From positions 434,001 through 498,000 of the forward strand of contig NZ_BNGS01000003.1 of the NCBI RefSeq assembly GCF_014905555.1: a stretch of 64,000 nucleotides of DNA, read 5' to 3'. The notes beneath the pieces are model-generated. The model ran no database searches and was not told the DNA's origin. It saw only the letters and a list, made by a program, of their open reading frames with translations. Below, in pieces: positions 9,170 to 17,241 of this stretch (within the stretch, counting starts at the first letter, position 1; every line of letters begins with the position of its first letter). This DNA comes from Streptomyces sp. Y2F8-2. Its GTDB lineage: Bacteria; Actinomycetota; Actinomycetes; Streptomycetales; Streptomycetaceae. The position numbers were made by a program, and so were the translations under genes.

Positions 9170-10714
9170 ATGGATATGCACACTGTGGTGGTGGGGACGT
9201 CCGGGGTGACCGCGTCCGACGTTCTCGCCGTGGCGCGCGCGGACGCCCGGATCGAGCTCTCCGAGGAAGCCCTGACGGCCCTGGCGGCGGCCCGCGGGAT
9301 CGTGGACGCACTGGCCGCGAAGCCGGACCCCGTCTACGGGGTCAGCACCGGCTTCGGCGCGCTGGCGACCCGGCACATCAGCCAGGAGCTGCGCACCCAG
9401 CTGCAGCGCAACATCGTCCGCTCGCACGCGGCCGGCATGGGCCCCCGGGTGGAGCGGGAGGTCGTGCGCGCGCTGATGTTCCTGCGGCTGAAGACGGTCT
9501 GCTCCGGACACACCGGCGTGCGCCCCGAGGTCGCGCAGACCATGGCCGACATCCTCAACGCCGGCATCACCCCGGTCGTGCACGAGTACGGCTCGCTCGG
9601 CTGCTCCGGCGACCTGGCCCCGCTGTCCCACTGTGCGCTGACCCTCATGGGCGAGGGCGAGGCCGAGGGCCCCGACGGTGTCGTACGCCCCGCCACCGAA
9701 CTCCTCGCCGAGCACGGCATCGCCCCCGTCGAGCTGCGCGAGAAGGAGGGCCTCGCGCTCCTCAACGGCACCGACGGCATGCTCGGCATGCTGCTCATGG
9801 CCCTCGCCGACCTGGACACCCTGTACAAGTCGGCCGACATCACGGCCGCGCTCTCCCTGGAGGCGCTGCTCGGCACGGACAAGGTCCTCGCGCCGGAGCT
9901 GCACGCCATCCGCCCGCACCCCGGGCAGGGCGCGTCGGCCGCCAACATGCTGGCCGTGCTGAAGGACTCGGGTCTGACGGGCCACCACCAGGACGACGCG
10001 CCGCGCGTCCAGGACGCCTACTCGGTGCGGTGCGCCCCCCAGGTCGCGGGCGCCGGACGGGACACGCTGGCCCATGCCCGCCTGGTCGCCGAGCGCGAGC
10101 TGGCCTCGGCCGTCGACAACCCGGTGGTGCTGCCCGACGGGCGCGTCGAGTCCAACGGCAACTTCCACGGCGCGCCGGTGGCGTACGTGCTGGACTTCCT
10201 CGCCATCGCGGCGGCGGACCTCGCGTCCATCGCCGAGCGTCGCACGGACCGGCTGCTCGACAAGAACCGCTCGCACGGCCTGCCGCCGTTCCTCGCGGAC
10301 GACGCGGGCGTCGACTCGGGCCTCATGATCGCCCAGTACACGCAGGCGGCCCTGGTCAGCGAGATGAAGCGGCTCGCCGTACCGGCCTCCGCCGACTCGA
10401 TCCCGTCCTCCGCGATGCAGGAGGACCACGTCTCCATGGGCTGGTCGGCCGCCCGCAAGCTGCGCACGGCGGTGGACAACCTGACCCGTGTCCTCGCGAT
10501 CGAGCTGTACGCGGCGACCCGCGCCATCGAACTGCGCGAGGGCCTGACCCCGGCCCCCGCCAGCCAGGCGGCGATCACCGCTCTGCGCAAGGCGGGCGCC
10601 GAGGGCCCCGGCCCGGACCGGTTCCTGGCCCCGGACCTCGCGGCGGCGGACGCGTTCCTGCGCGACGGCCGCCTGCTCGCGGCGGTGGAGTCGGTCACGG
10701 GGCCGCTGGCCTGA
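9170..10714 (+). CDS. hutH: Histidine ammonia-lyase
   Basis: 514 residues. First enzyme of histidine utilisation, eliminating ammonia from L-histidine to give urocanate. Family landmarks are VYGVSTGFGALA, SGHTGVRPEV, the MIO prosthetic-group region GSLGCSGDLAPL with Cys145-Ser146-Gly147, and VESNGNFHGAPVAY. The usual Ala-Ser-Gly of Gram-negative enzymes is Cys-Ser-Gly here, as I recall from other Streptomyces HutH proteins. The start ATG encodes MDMHTVVVGTSG and has no Shine-Dalgarno sequence; an upstream promoter is placed for a leaderless mRNA. No other hut genes are adjacent, which fits the scattered hut genes of Streptomyces. Confidence 0.96.
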   Translation: MDMHTVVVGTSGVTASDVLAVARADARIELSEEALTALAAARGIVDALAAKPDPVYGVSTGFGALATRHISQELRTQLQRNIVRSHAAGMGPRVEREVVRALMFLRLKTVCSGHTGVRPEVAQTMADILNAGITPVVHEYGSLGCSGDLAPLSHCALTLMGEGEAEGPDGVVRPATELLAEHGIAPVELREKEGLALLNGTDGMLGMLLMALADLDTLYKSADITAALSLEALLGTDKVLAPELHAIRPHPGQGASAANMLAVLKDSGLTGHHQDDAPRVQDAYSVRCAPQVAGAGRDTLAHARLVAERELASAVDNPVVLPDGRVESNGNFHGAPVAYVLDFLAIAAADLASIAERRTDRLLDKNRSHGLPPFLADDAGVDSGLMIAQYTQAALVSEMKRLAVPASADSIPSSAMQEDHVSMGWSAARKLRTAVDNLTRVLAIELYAATRAIELREGLTPAPASQAAITALRKAGAEGPGPDRFLAPDLAAADAFLRDGRLLAAVESVTGPLA

Positions 10715-10722
10715 GCACCCGG

Positions 10723-10749
10723 TGCGGGGCCGCCCCAGGGGTGGCCCCG
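10723..10749. terminator. Hairpin after hutH
   Basis: GCGGGGCC at 10723-10730 pairs with GGCCCCGC at 10742-10749 across an 11-base loop, nine bases after the hutH stop. GC-rich stem without a U-run, typical of Streptomyces terminators. Confidence 0.6.
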
Positions 10750-10800
10750 CGTGTGGGCGCCCGCCGGAGAAGGCCTGACCACCTCGTCCGACGCGGCGCG

Positions 10801-10907
10801 CCGTAACTCGGCGCGCCGTCACGCCGGTGCCCGGTCACTCGGTGCGCCGTCACTCCGGCGCGCCCTCACTCCGTGCGCCCTCACTCCGTGCGCCGTCACT
10901 CGGTGCG
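10801..10907. repeat. Seven tandem 15/16-bp repeats overlapping the end of the FtsX permease gene
   Basis: Seven consecutive units resembling CCGTCACTCGGTGCG run from 10801 to 10907, two of them identical (10863-10877 and 10878-10892). The last unit contains the stop codon and last codons of the permease gene read on the minus strand. Most of the other copies repeat an Arg-Thr-Glu-stop-like string. This looks like slippage-driven expansion of a gene's 3' end. Confidence 0.75.
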
Positions 10908-13244
10908 CAGGACCCGGGCGATGGTCTGCCGGGCCGCCGCCCGCGCCGGTATCACCGCGCCCAGTGCGGCGATCGCGACCCCGGCCAGGGCGAGCAGGGC
11001 CATCGAGCCCGGGTGCCACACGTCCAGCATCCGTGCCGGGAAGGCGAGATGGGCGCTGTGCTCGGTCATCGGGATCACCAGACGGTAGGCCGCGACTCCC
11101 AGCGGCAGACCCAGGAGCCCGCCGAGCAGGCCGAGCCCGGCCATGGACACCACCAGCATCCCCGTGACCTGCCGTGGTGTCATGCCGATCGACTTCAGCG
11201 TCCCCAGGTCGCGCCGTCGCTCCCGGCTGCTCAGGACGACCGTGTTGAACACCCCCATCGCAGCGACCACCGACAGCATCAGGGTCAGCGCGGACGCGGA
11301 ACCGATCACCGTCACCGTCCCGGCGTTCACCGACGTCTTCTCGGTCGGGTACAGGCCGGGATCGGCGGCCCGAACGGCCTTCACATAGGCGCCCACATCG
11401 GCTCCGGGGGTGAGCCGCACCCAGTACTGGTCGGCCTGCGCATCCGGTGTCAGGGCGGTCACCGTCGTCCAGTCCGCGCGCATCCAGTCCGCAGGCCCGG
11501 ACATGACTTCCCCGACCAGGGTCACATGCTCCTGCCGGCCGTCCGCCGCGGCCAGTGTGAACGAGTCGCCGAGACGCAGACCGTACTTGGACAGGAACCT
11601 GCCGGAGGCCACCACCTCTCCTGGCGCCCGCATCCACCGGCCCCTGGCCAGGTCGTCCCGGAGAACGGAGCGCCCCCCGCGCGCCCCCTCGATCGACACG
11701 TCCTGGCTCTGTCCGAGCATCCGTACCTCGGCGAAGCCCACGGCGGACACATCGGCCGCATGCGGCAGAGAGCGCAACAGTGTCTGGGTCGCGGCGTCGC
11801 CGTGCCGCGGGTCCGTCTGCCCGAACCTGGCTTCCCCGCGCTGGACGAGCACCTGCACCTTTCCGACACCCTCGACGGCGTCGCCGTAGGAGACCATGGT
11901 GGCCGACAGGCCGGTGGCGAAGGTCACCGTCGCCACCCCGAGCAGTACCGCGCAGACGGTGAGCAGCGCCCGTCCGGGCCGGGCGAAGGGCAGGCCGAGG
12001 CCCAGCGTCACCGAGCGCGGCAGTTGCACCCCGGCCAGCCATCGCTGGATCGTCGACCCCCGTGCGCCACTGGGTGCGCTGCCCGCGCTGATCGCACGTG
12101 CCGCGGGGAGCCGGTGCGCGCGAAGCGCCGGGATCAGCGCCGCCAGCAGCACCACCGCGGGCATGCCGAGCGCCGTGGTCGCGTACACCCAGGAGGCGAT
12201 CGCCGGAGTGACCATCACCGTGCCGAGGTCCGCGCCCTGGAAGACCTGGTGCAGCAGCGGCCGTGCCACCACCGCTCCCAGAGCCGTGCCGGCCAGCGCG
12301 CCCGCCGTCGCGGGGACGCAGACCATCACCAGGTAGACCGCGACGACCTGTCCGGGCGTGAATCCAAGGGACTTGAGCACCCCGATGTGCCGGAAGCCGG
12401 ACACCACGGCACCGCTCACCACATTGCCCACGATCAGCACGGCCACCAGCAGGCCGAGGATCCCGAAGGCCATGAGGAAGGGCACGAAGGCGTTGGGCGA
12501 GGCCGCCACCTGTGCCTTCAGCGTCAGATACGACTGGTGGGCGACCAGCGAGCCGGACGGCAGGCCGGCGGTCACCGCCGCGGTGCCCGCGGTGATCTGG
12601 TCGGCCGTGGCGGCCCGTTCGAACCGGTACAGCATCTGGTACGTCGCGGGGTGCAGGGCCTCGATCTGCTGCGGGGAGACCCATGCCTGCGCGGTCCCGC
12701 TCACGCCGGCGGCGAGGCCGACGACGGTGAGCGGCGCCAGTCCGGGCAGCCGGATCCGCTTGCCGACCGGAGAGTGCGGCCCTTTGGCCAGGCCGGGTGC
12801 GTCCGGCAACGCGAGGACGAGCTGGCCGGAGCCGGTGGCCCAGTGCCCGGCGAAGAGGTCCAGCCGGTCGACCGGGCCACCGGGGGCTGCCCGCCCCACC
12901 ACGGTCAGCGGGCCGCCGGGCGCCACCCCGGGGATCTGGGACGCCGCGTTCTGCGGCACCTCGACCACGGCCTCCGGGAACGGCCCGGCCGCGGCGCGCA
13001 CGCCCGGACGGTGCGAGGTCCGTGCCAGCTCGGCACGGGAGACCTTCGCCGCGTCGAAGGTCGCCACCACGTGCGCGCCGTGCGCCTGGGCGAAGAGGCG
13101 GTCGAACGGCCCGGACGCGACGTCCAGCAGGCCGAGGGCGACCACGAGGGCCGTGCTGGAGACGAGGACCACCACCCCGATCACGGCGGTCTGCAGCCGG
13201 CGGCGGCGCACGGCCGCGCGCGAGGCCCGCCACACCGCGCTCAT
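10896..13244 (-). CDS. FtsX/MacB-type ABC transporter permease
   Basis: 782 residues with the duplicated FtsX arrangement. An N-terminal helix (about 18-38) is followed by a large extracytoplasmic domain and three helices between about 255 and 390. A central helix near 425 opens the second half, with its own extracytoplasmic domain and three C-terminal helices ending at about 780. Such permeases work with a MacB/LolD-like ATPase to move lipophilic substrates or perform mechanical work at the envelope. It overlaps the ATPase gene by four bases (ATGA), so the two are translationally coupled. The divergent two-component genes suggest inducible expression. The substrate is unknown. Its 3' end is the source of a tandem repeat array. 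Confidence 0.9.
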   Translation of the reverse strand: MSAVWRASRAAVRRRRLQTAVIGVVVLVSSTALVVALGLLDVASGPFDRLFAQAHGAHVVATFDAAKVSRAELARTSHRPGVRAAAGPFPEAVVEVPQNAASQIPGVAPGGPLTVVGRAAPGGPVDRLDLFAGHWATGSGQLVLALPDAPGLAKGPHSPVGKRIRLPGLAPLTVVGLAAGVSGTAQAWVSPQQIEALHPATYQMLYRFERAATADQITAGTAAVTAGLPSGSLVAHQSYLTLKAQVAASPNAFVPFLMAFGILGLLVAVLIVGNVVSGAVVSGFRHIGVLKSLGFTPGQVVAVYLVMVCVPATAGALAGTALGAVVARPLLHQVFQGADLGTVMVTPAIASWVYATTALGMPAVVLLAALIPALRAHRLPAARAISAGSAPSGARGSTIQRWLAGVQLPRSVTLGLGLPFARPGRALLTVCAVLLGVATVTFATGLSATMVSYGDAVEGVGKVQVLVQRGEARFGQTDPRHGDAATQTLLRSLPHAADVSAVGFAEVRMLGQSQDVSIEGARGGRSVLRDDLARGRWMRAPGEVVASGRFLSKYGLRLGDSFTLAAADGRQEHVTLVGEVMSGPADWMRADWTTVTALTPDAQADQYWVRLTPGADVGAYVKAVRAADPGLYPTEKTSVNAGTVTVIGSASALTLMLSVVAAMGVFNTVVLSSRERRRDLGTLKSIGMTPRQVTGMLVVSMAGLGLLGGLLGLPLGVAAYRLVIPMTEHSAHLAFPARMLDVWHPGSMALLALAGVAIAALGAVIPARAAARQTIARVLRTE

Positions 13245-13984
13245 GCCGACCGCTCCAGGGTCCGCTCGCCGGTGATCCGACCGTCCGCCATCGTCACCAG
13301 GCGGCCGGCGCAGCGCGTGGCCAGCCGCTGGTCGTGGGTCACCAGCAGCAGTGTCTGGCCCAGTTCGTTGAGGTCGATGAGCAGGTCCATCACCTGCTCG
13401 CCCGCGTGGCTGTCCAGGGCGCCGGTCGGCTCGTCCGCCAGCAGCAGCGCGGGGCGGTTCATCAGCGCGCGGGCCACCGCCACCCGCTGTCGCTCGCCGC
13501 CGCTGAGCGCGGCGGGGTAGACGTTCTGGCGGTCGGCGATGCCGAGTTCGTCCAGCAGCTCCAGCGCCCGGCGCCGGGCCTGTCGGGCCGGCGTTCCGGT
13601 GAGCTGGGCGGCCAGGGCGACGTTGTCGATCGCGGGCAGGTCGTCGATGAGGTTGAAGAACTGGAAGATCATGCCGACCCGGCGGCGCCGGAAGAGCGCC
13701 AGAGCGGTCTCGCTCATCCCGCCCAGGTCCTCGCCGTGTACGTGCACGGAGCCGGCGCTCGGCCGGTCCAGCCCGGCGATCATGTTGAGCAGGGTGGACT
13801 TGCCGCAGCCGGACGGACCCATCACAGCCACCGCCTCCCCGGCGCCGATCTCCAGCGACACCCCTTCCAGGGCGACCGTGTCGCCGTACTCCTTGCGCAG
13901 GTCGCTCACCCGGACGACTTCCCGGTCACGCACGCCGGCCGAGTCGGCCTCGGGGGCCGCGCCGCTGATGTCTTCGGTGGTCAT
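13241..13984 (-). CDS. LolD/MacB-type ABC transporter ATP-binding protein
   Basis: 247 residues. Walker A MGPSGCGKSTLLNMIAGLD, Q-loop region FQFFNLIDDL, signature LSGGERQRVAVARAL, Walker B LLLADEPTGALD and the switch histidine in LVTHD are all present, so it should hydrolyse ATP. Its partner is the FtsX permease whose ATG overlaps its stop. The start at the ATG encoding MTTEDIS is preferred because conservation begins soon after; another ATG 23 codons upstream (MTTAAGYL) is possible. It is divergent from the histidine kinase gene. Confidence 0.92.
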   Translation of the reverse strand: MTTEDISGAAPEADSAGVRDREVVRVSDLRKEYGDTVALEGVSLEIGAGEAVAVMGPSGCGKSTLLNMIAGLDRPSAGSVHVHGEDLGGMSETALALFRRRRVGMIFQFFNLIDDLPAIDNVALAAQLTGTPARQARRRALELLDELGIADRQNVYPAALSGGERQRVAVARALMNRPALLLADEPTGALDSHAGEQVMDLLIDLNELGQTLLLVTHDQRLATRCAGRLVTMADGRITGERTLERSA

Positions 13985-14122
13985 GGCAGGGACGGTAGGC
14001 GGCGTGGGACGCGCGGGCGTCAGCCCCCGGAGGTAACCGGCAGCGGTGGTCATCCTGGCGATGTACGGGCTGGGCCCGCAGACGGACGCCCGTTCGCCGC
14101 CGGCCTGACACGATGGACGACG

Positions 14123-15013
14123 ATGGACGACGTGTGGACATCGGGGACGGACCGGCTGCTCATCGCCCTCGCGGCGGTGAGCCTGGCGGTGGCCGGCGGC
14201 AGCGCCGTGCTGCTGGTGCGCGCCCGCCGCCGTCACGCCAAGGTCCTGGAGGACCGGCACCGGCTGCTGGAGCGCGAACGGGAGGCCGCCGCCCGCACGG
14301 CGGTGGCGGCCGAGCGCGCCCGCATCGCCCGCGAGCTGCACGACATCGTCAGCCACAAGGTCAGCCTGATGGTCGTGCAGGCGAGCGCCGCCCGCGAGGT
14401 GCTGGCCAGCCTGCCGGGCGAGGCGGAGACCGCGCTGCGGGCGGTCGAGGGCGCCGGGCGCGACGCGATGACCGAACTGCGCCACCTGCTGGGACTGCTG
14501 GCGCCGTCGCCCGACGGCGACGATGCTGACGACGACCGGGCCGGGCGGTACGGCGAAGGAGACCTCTCCGAGCTCGCACCACAACCGAGTCTGAGCCACC
14601 TGGGCACCCTCGTCGACCGGATCGCCTTCGCCGGCCTGCCGGTCGAGGTGCGCGTCTCCGGTGAACCGCGCCCGCTGCCGCCCGGCATCGACGTCACCGC
14701 CTACCGGATCGTCCAGGAGGCGCTGACCAACGCCCTCAAGTACGGCGACGGCGGCAGGGCGGCCGTGACGGTGCGTTATGCCGACCACAGTCTGCGGGTC
14801 GAGGTGCTCAACAGCGGACCGAGCGTGCTCTCCGCCGACCAGGCGGGCACCGGTGCCGGACCGGGCACCCGCAAGCGCGAGGACGACGGGGCGGGACGGG
14901 GCCTGATCGGTCTGCGGGAGCGCGTCGCCGTCTACGGAGGCCACTTCGACGCCCGGCGCCGCATCGGCGGTGGGTACCGTGTCCGCGCCCGCATCCCCCT
15001 GGAACGCCCGTGA
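14123..15013 (+). CDS. NarL-type sensor histidine kinase (HisKA_3)
   Basis: 296 residues. One N-terminal transmembrane helix (about 11-33) is followed directly by the dimerisation/phosphoacceptor domain with RELHDIVSHKVS and phospho-accepting His73. A HATPase_c domain follows with N box EALTNALKYG and G box GRGLIGLRERV. There is no sizeable extracytoplasmic sensor loop, so the signal is probably sensed in the membrane or through the neighbouring FtsX transporter, as in Bce-like modules. The stop overlaps the GTG of the response regulator (GTGA). The start is ambiguous because ATGGACGAC occurs twice in tandem; only the second copy is in frame. Confidence 0.92.
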   Translation: MDDVWTSGTDRLLIALAAVSLAVAGGSAVLLVRARRRHAKVLEDRHRLLEREREAAARTAVAAERARIARELHDIVSHKVSLMVVQASAAREVLASLPGEAETALRAVEGAGRDAMTELRHLLGLLAPSPDGDDADDDRAGRYGEGDLSELAPQPSLSHLGTLVDRIAFAGLPVEVRVSGEPRPLPPGIDVTAYRIVQEALTNALKYGDGGRAAVTVRYADHSLRVEVLNSGPSVLSADQAGTGAGPGTRKREDDGAGRGLIGLRERVAVYGGHFDARRRIGGGYRVRARIPLERP

Positions 15014-15834
15014 CCGAGTCCGCCGCCGACCGCCTCGCCCACCACGCCCCGAGCCGGGTCCCGAACCCGCAGGAACCGGACTCGGACTCGGGGTCGGACC
15101 CGAGCCGGGATTCCGGCGCCCCGCGTGTCCTCATCGTCGACGACGAGGAGCTCATCCGAACCGGCTTCCGCCTCATCCTCACCTCACGCGGCATCGAGGT
15201 CGTCGGTGAGGCAGCGGACGGCGTGCAGGCCGTCGCGGAAGCCGAACGGCTGCGTCCCGAGGTGGTCCTGATGGACATCCGGATGCCCGACCTGGACGGC
15301 CTGGAAGCCGCCAAGCGGGTCCTGCGGCTGCTCCCGCACTGCCGGGTCATCATGCTCACCACGTTCGACCTCGACCGCTACGTCTACGCGGCGCTCGCCG
15401 CCGGGGCGAGCGGCTTCCTGCTCAAGGACGTCACCGCCGCCCACCTCGCCGCAGCCGTGCGACTGGTGAACACCGGCGACGCGCTGCTCGCCCCCTCCAT
15501 CACCCGTCGGCTGGTCGAGCGCTACGCGACCGCCCAGGAGGCCGGCCGGGCCGGCCCGGCCCACCGCCCCGCCACCGCGGCGGCCGCGGCCCGCACGGCC
15601 GCGGTCCACCCCGACCTGGCTCCGCTGACCCCTCGTGAACTGGAGGTGCTGACCCTGATGGGCCGGGGCCTTTCGAACACCGAACTCGCCGAAACCCTCA
15701 CCCTCAGCGAGGCCACCGTGAAGACCCACGTCGCCCGGGTCTTCGCCAAGCTCGCGCTCCGTGACCGCGCCCAGGCCGTCGTCCTCGCCTACGAGACGGG
15801 GCTGGTCGTCCCCGGCCGCGCCACCGCCGACTGA
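15010..15834 (+). CDS. NarL/LuxR-family response regulator
   Basis: 274 residues. A poorly conserved hydrophilic leader of about 38 residues (Asp/Ser/Pro-rich) precedes the receiver domain, which starts at RVLIVDDEELI. The phospho-acceptor is Asp89 in VLMDIRMPDLDG and the conserved Lys is in GFLLKDV. A LuxR-type HTH (LTPRELEVLTLMGRGLSNTE to TVKTHVARVFAKL) is C-terminal, joined by an Ala/Arg/Pro-rich linker. It is partner of the overlapping kinase and likely regulates the divergent ABC genes. A later start would remove the leader; the overlapping GTG is favoured by coupling. Confidence 0.92.
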   Translation: MTESAADRLAHHAPSRVPNPQEPDSDSGSDPSRDSGAPRVLIVDDEELIRTGFRLILTSRGIEVVGEAADGVQAVAEAERLRPEVVLMDIRMPDLDGLEAAKRVLRLLPHCRVIMLTTFDLDRYVYAALAAGASGFLLKDVTAAHLAAAVRLVNTGDALLAPSITRRLVERYATAQEAGRAGPAHRPATAAAAARTAAVHPDLAPLTPRELEVLTLMGRGLSNTELAETLTLSEATVKTHVARVFAKLALRDRAQAVVLAYETGLVVPGRATAD

Positions 15835-15905
15835 CACCACGCGCTTGCGCTGCCCGTCGGCCCACCATCGTCCTGCCGCGGCGGCACCCGGCAGAAGCCG
15901 CTCGC

Positions 15906-16943
15906 CTACTCGGCCTCCGCCGCACGCCGGCCCACCGTGCTCTCCCGCACCACCAGCCGGTGCGGCGCCCGGATCTCCAGCCCCGGTACGGGCGTGGAAC
16001 TGCCGATCCGCTTCAGCAGCCGCTCCACCGCCGTCTCCGCGATCATCCTCTTGTCCGGGGAGACCGTGGTGACGGACGGGTTGGAGTAGCGGCCGTCCTC
16101 GATGTCGTCGTAGCCGACGATCGCCACGTCCTCCGGGACGCGCAGCCCGCGCGCGGCCAGCGTGTGCATCGCGCCCAGCGCCACCAGGTCGCTGTAGCAG
16201 AACACCGCGTCCGGCGGCTCCTCGAGGTCGAGCAGGTGTGCCATCGCCGTGGCGCCGTCGGAGCGGTTGAAGCGCGGGGTGGAGATGATCAGCTCCTCCC
16301 GTACGGGGATCCCGGCGCGCTCGTGGGCCAGCCGGAAGCCGCGGGTGCGCAGTTGCGCCGCCTCACCGGTGCGGTAGGGCTGGTCACCGATCGCCGCGAC
16401 ACGCCGCCGGCCGAGGCCGAGCAGGTGCTCGGTGGCCTCGCGGGAGGCGGTGACGTCGTCGATGCCGACGTGGTCGAAGCCGCCGTCGCTGACCCGCTCG
16501 CCGAGCACCACCAGCGGAAGGGCCGGATCGCGGGCGGCCAGGTCGGACTGGGCGAGGCCGAGCGGGCTGAAGATGACCCCGTCGAACAGCAGTTGCTGGG
16601 AGCCGCGGCTGAGGAACAGCCTCTCGTGCTCCGCGTCGCCGTCGGTCTGGTCGATCAGGACGTTGTAACCCTGTACCCGGGCCGCGCGGATGATGCCCTG
16701 CAGCAGTTCGGCGAAGTACGGCGTGTCGAGGTACGGCACGACCACCGCGATCTGGCCCGAGCGCCCGGCGGCGAGGTTGCGGGCCAGCACGTTCGGCCGG
16801 TAGCCGAGTTCGTCCACGGCCTGCTGGACGCGGGCGCGGGTGGCCTCGGAGACCGGTGCGTAGCCGTTCACCACGTTGGACACGGTGCGGCTGGAGACGC
16901 CCGCGCGGGCCGCGACATCGCGCAGGGTCACGCCTCTTCCCAT
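15906..16943 (-). CDS. LacI-family transcriptional repressor of the arabinoside locus
   Basis: 345 residues. An N-terminal LacI HTH (VTLRDVAARAGVSSRTVSNV, about 5-24) and hinge helix (YRPNVLARNLA) are followed by a periplasmic-binding-protein-like sugar-sensing domain up to about 330. It is divergent from the sugar ABC transporter operon. The 298 bp between them carries two palindromes of the LacI operator type placed on the apparent promoter. The inferred role is repression of the transporter and arabinofuranosidase genes, relieved by an arabinose-derived ligand. The ligand is inferred from the neighbours, not visible in the protein. Confidence 0.93.
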   Translation of the reverse strand: MGRGVTLRDVAARAGVSSRTVSNVVNGYAPVSEATRARVQQAVDELGYRPNVLARNLAAGRSGQIAVVVPYLDTPYFAELLQGIIRAARVQGYNVLIDQTDGDAEHERLFLSRGSQQLLFDGVIFSPLGLAQSDLAARDPALPLVVLGERVSDGGFDHVGIDDVTASREATEHLLGLGRRRVAAIGDQPYRTGEAAQLRTRGFRLAHERAGIPVREELIISTPRFNRSDGATAMAHLLDLEEPPDAVFCYSDLVALGAMHTLAARGLRVPEDVAIVGYDDIEDGRYSNPSVTTVSPDKRMIAETAVERLLKRIGSSTPVPGLEIRAPHRLVVRESTVGRRAAEAE

Positions 16944-17003
16944 ATCTCACCTTCGTCCGGTGCAGCCGGGTTCGAGCCGGTTGAAGTTTCCACTGCGTTA
17001 CCT

Positions 17004-17048
17004 CTTGCAGCGCGGCAAGTTGTGGGTTAACACTTCTGCAGCGCTGCA
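17004..17048. promoter_or_regulatory. Two LacI-type operators flanking the binding-protein promoter
   Basis: CTTGC-N6-GCAAG (17004-17019) and the perfect 12-bp palindrome TGCAGCGCTGCA (17037-17048, with outer CTT/AAG) share the core TGCAGCGC. A possible promoter (TTGCAG at 17005, 17-bp spacer, TAACAC at 17028) would put the first operator on the -35 box and the second over the start point. Confidence 0.65.
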
Positions 17049-17241
17049 AAAGCGTAGCAGAAATGGTCTGAACCGAACCCCGAACAGCATCCCGAACGCC
17101 CGTCGCTGACCTGACGACCGAATGGTGTTCGGAATATCGAACGACACGGAATCGACTCCTCCCTCCTCCTTCGCTCCCCCAGCACCCTCCTCTCCCCGGC
17201 CTCAGCCTCCGCTCCCAGGCACCTCACTCAGGAGAATGCGC

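Noticed and set aside
12797..14122. Long plus-strand extension upstream of the histidine kinase
   Set aside because: It runs antisense to the ABC transporter genes and has no conserved sequence; the kinase starts at 14123.
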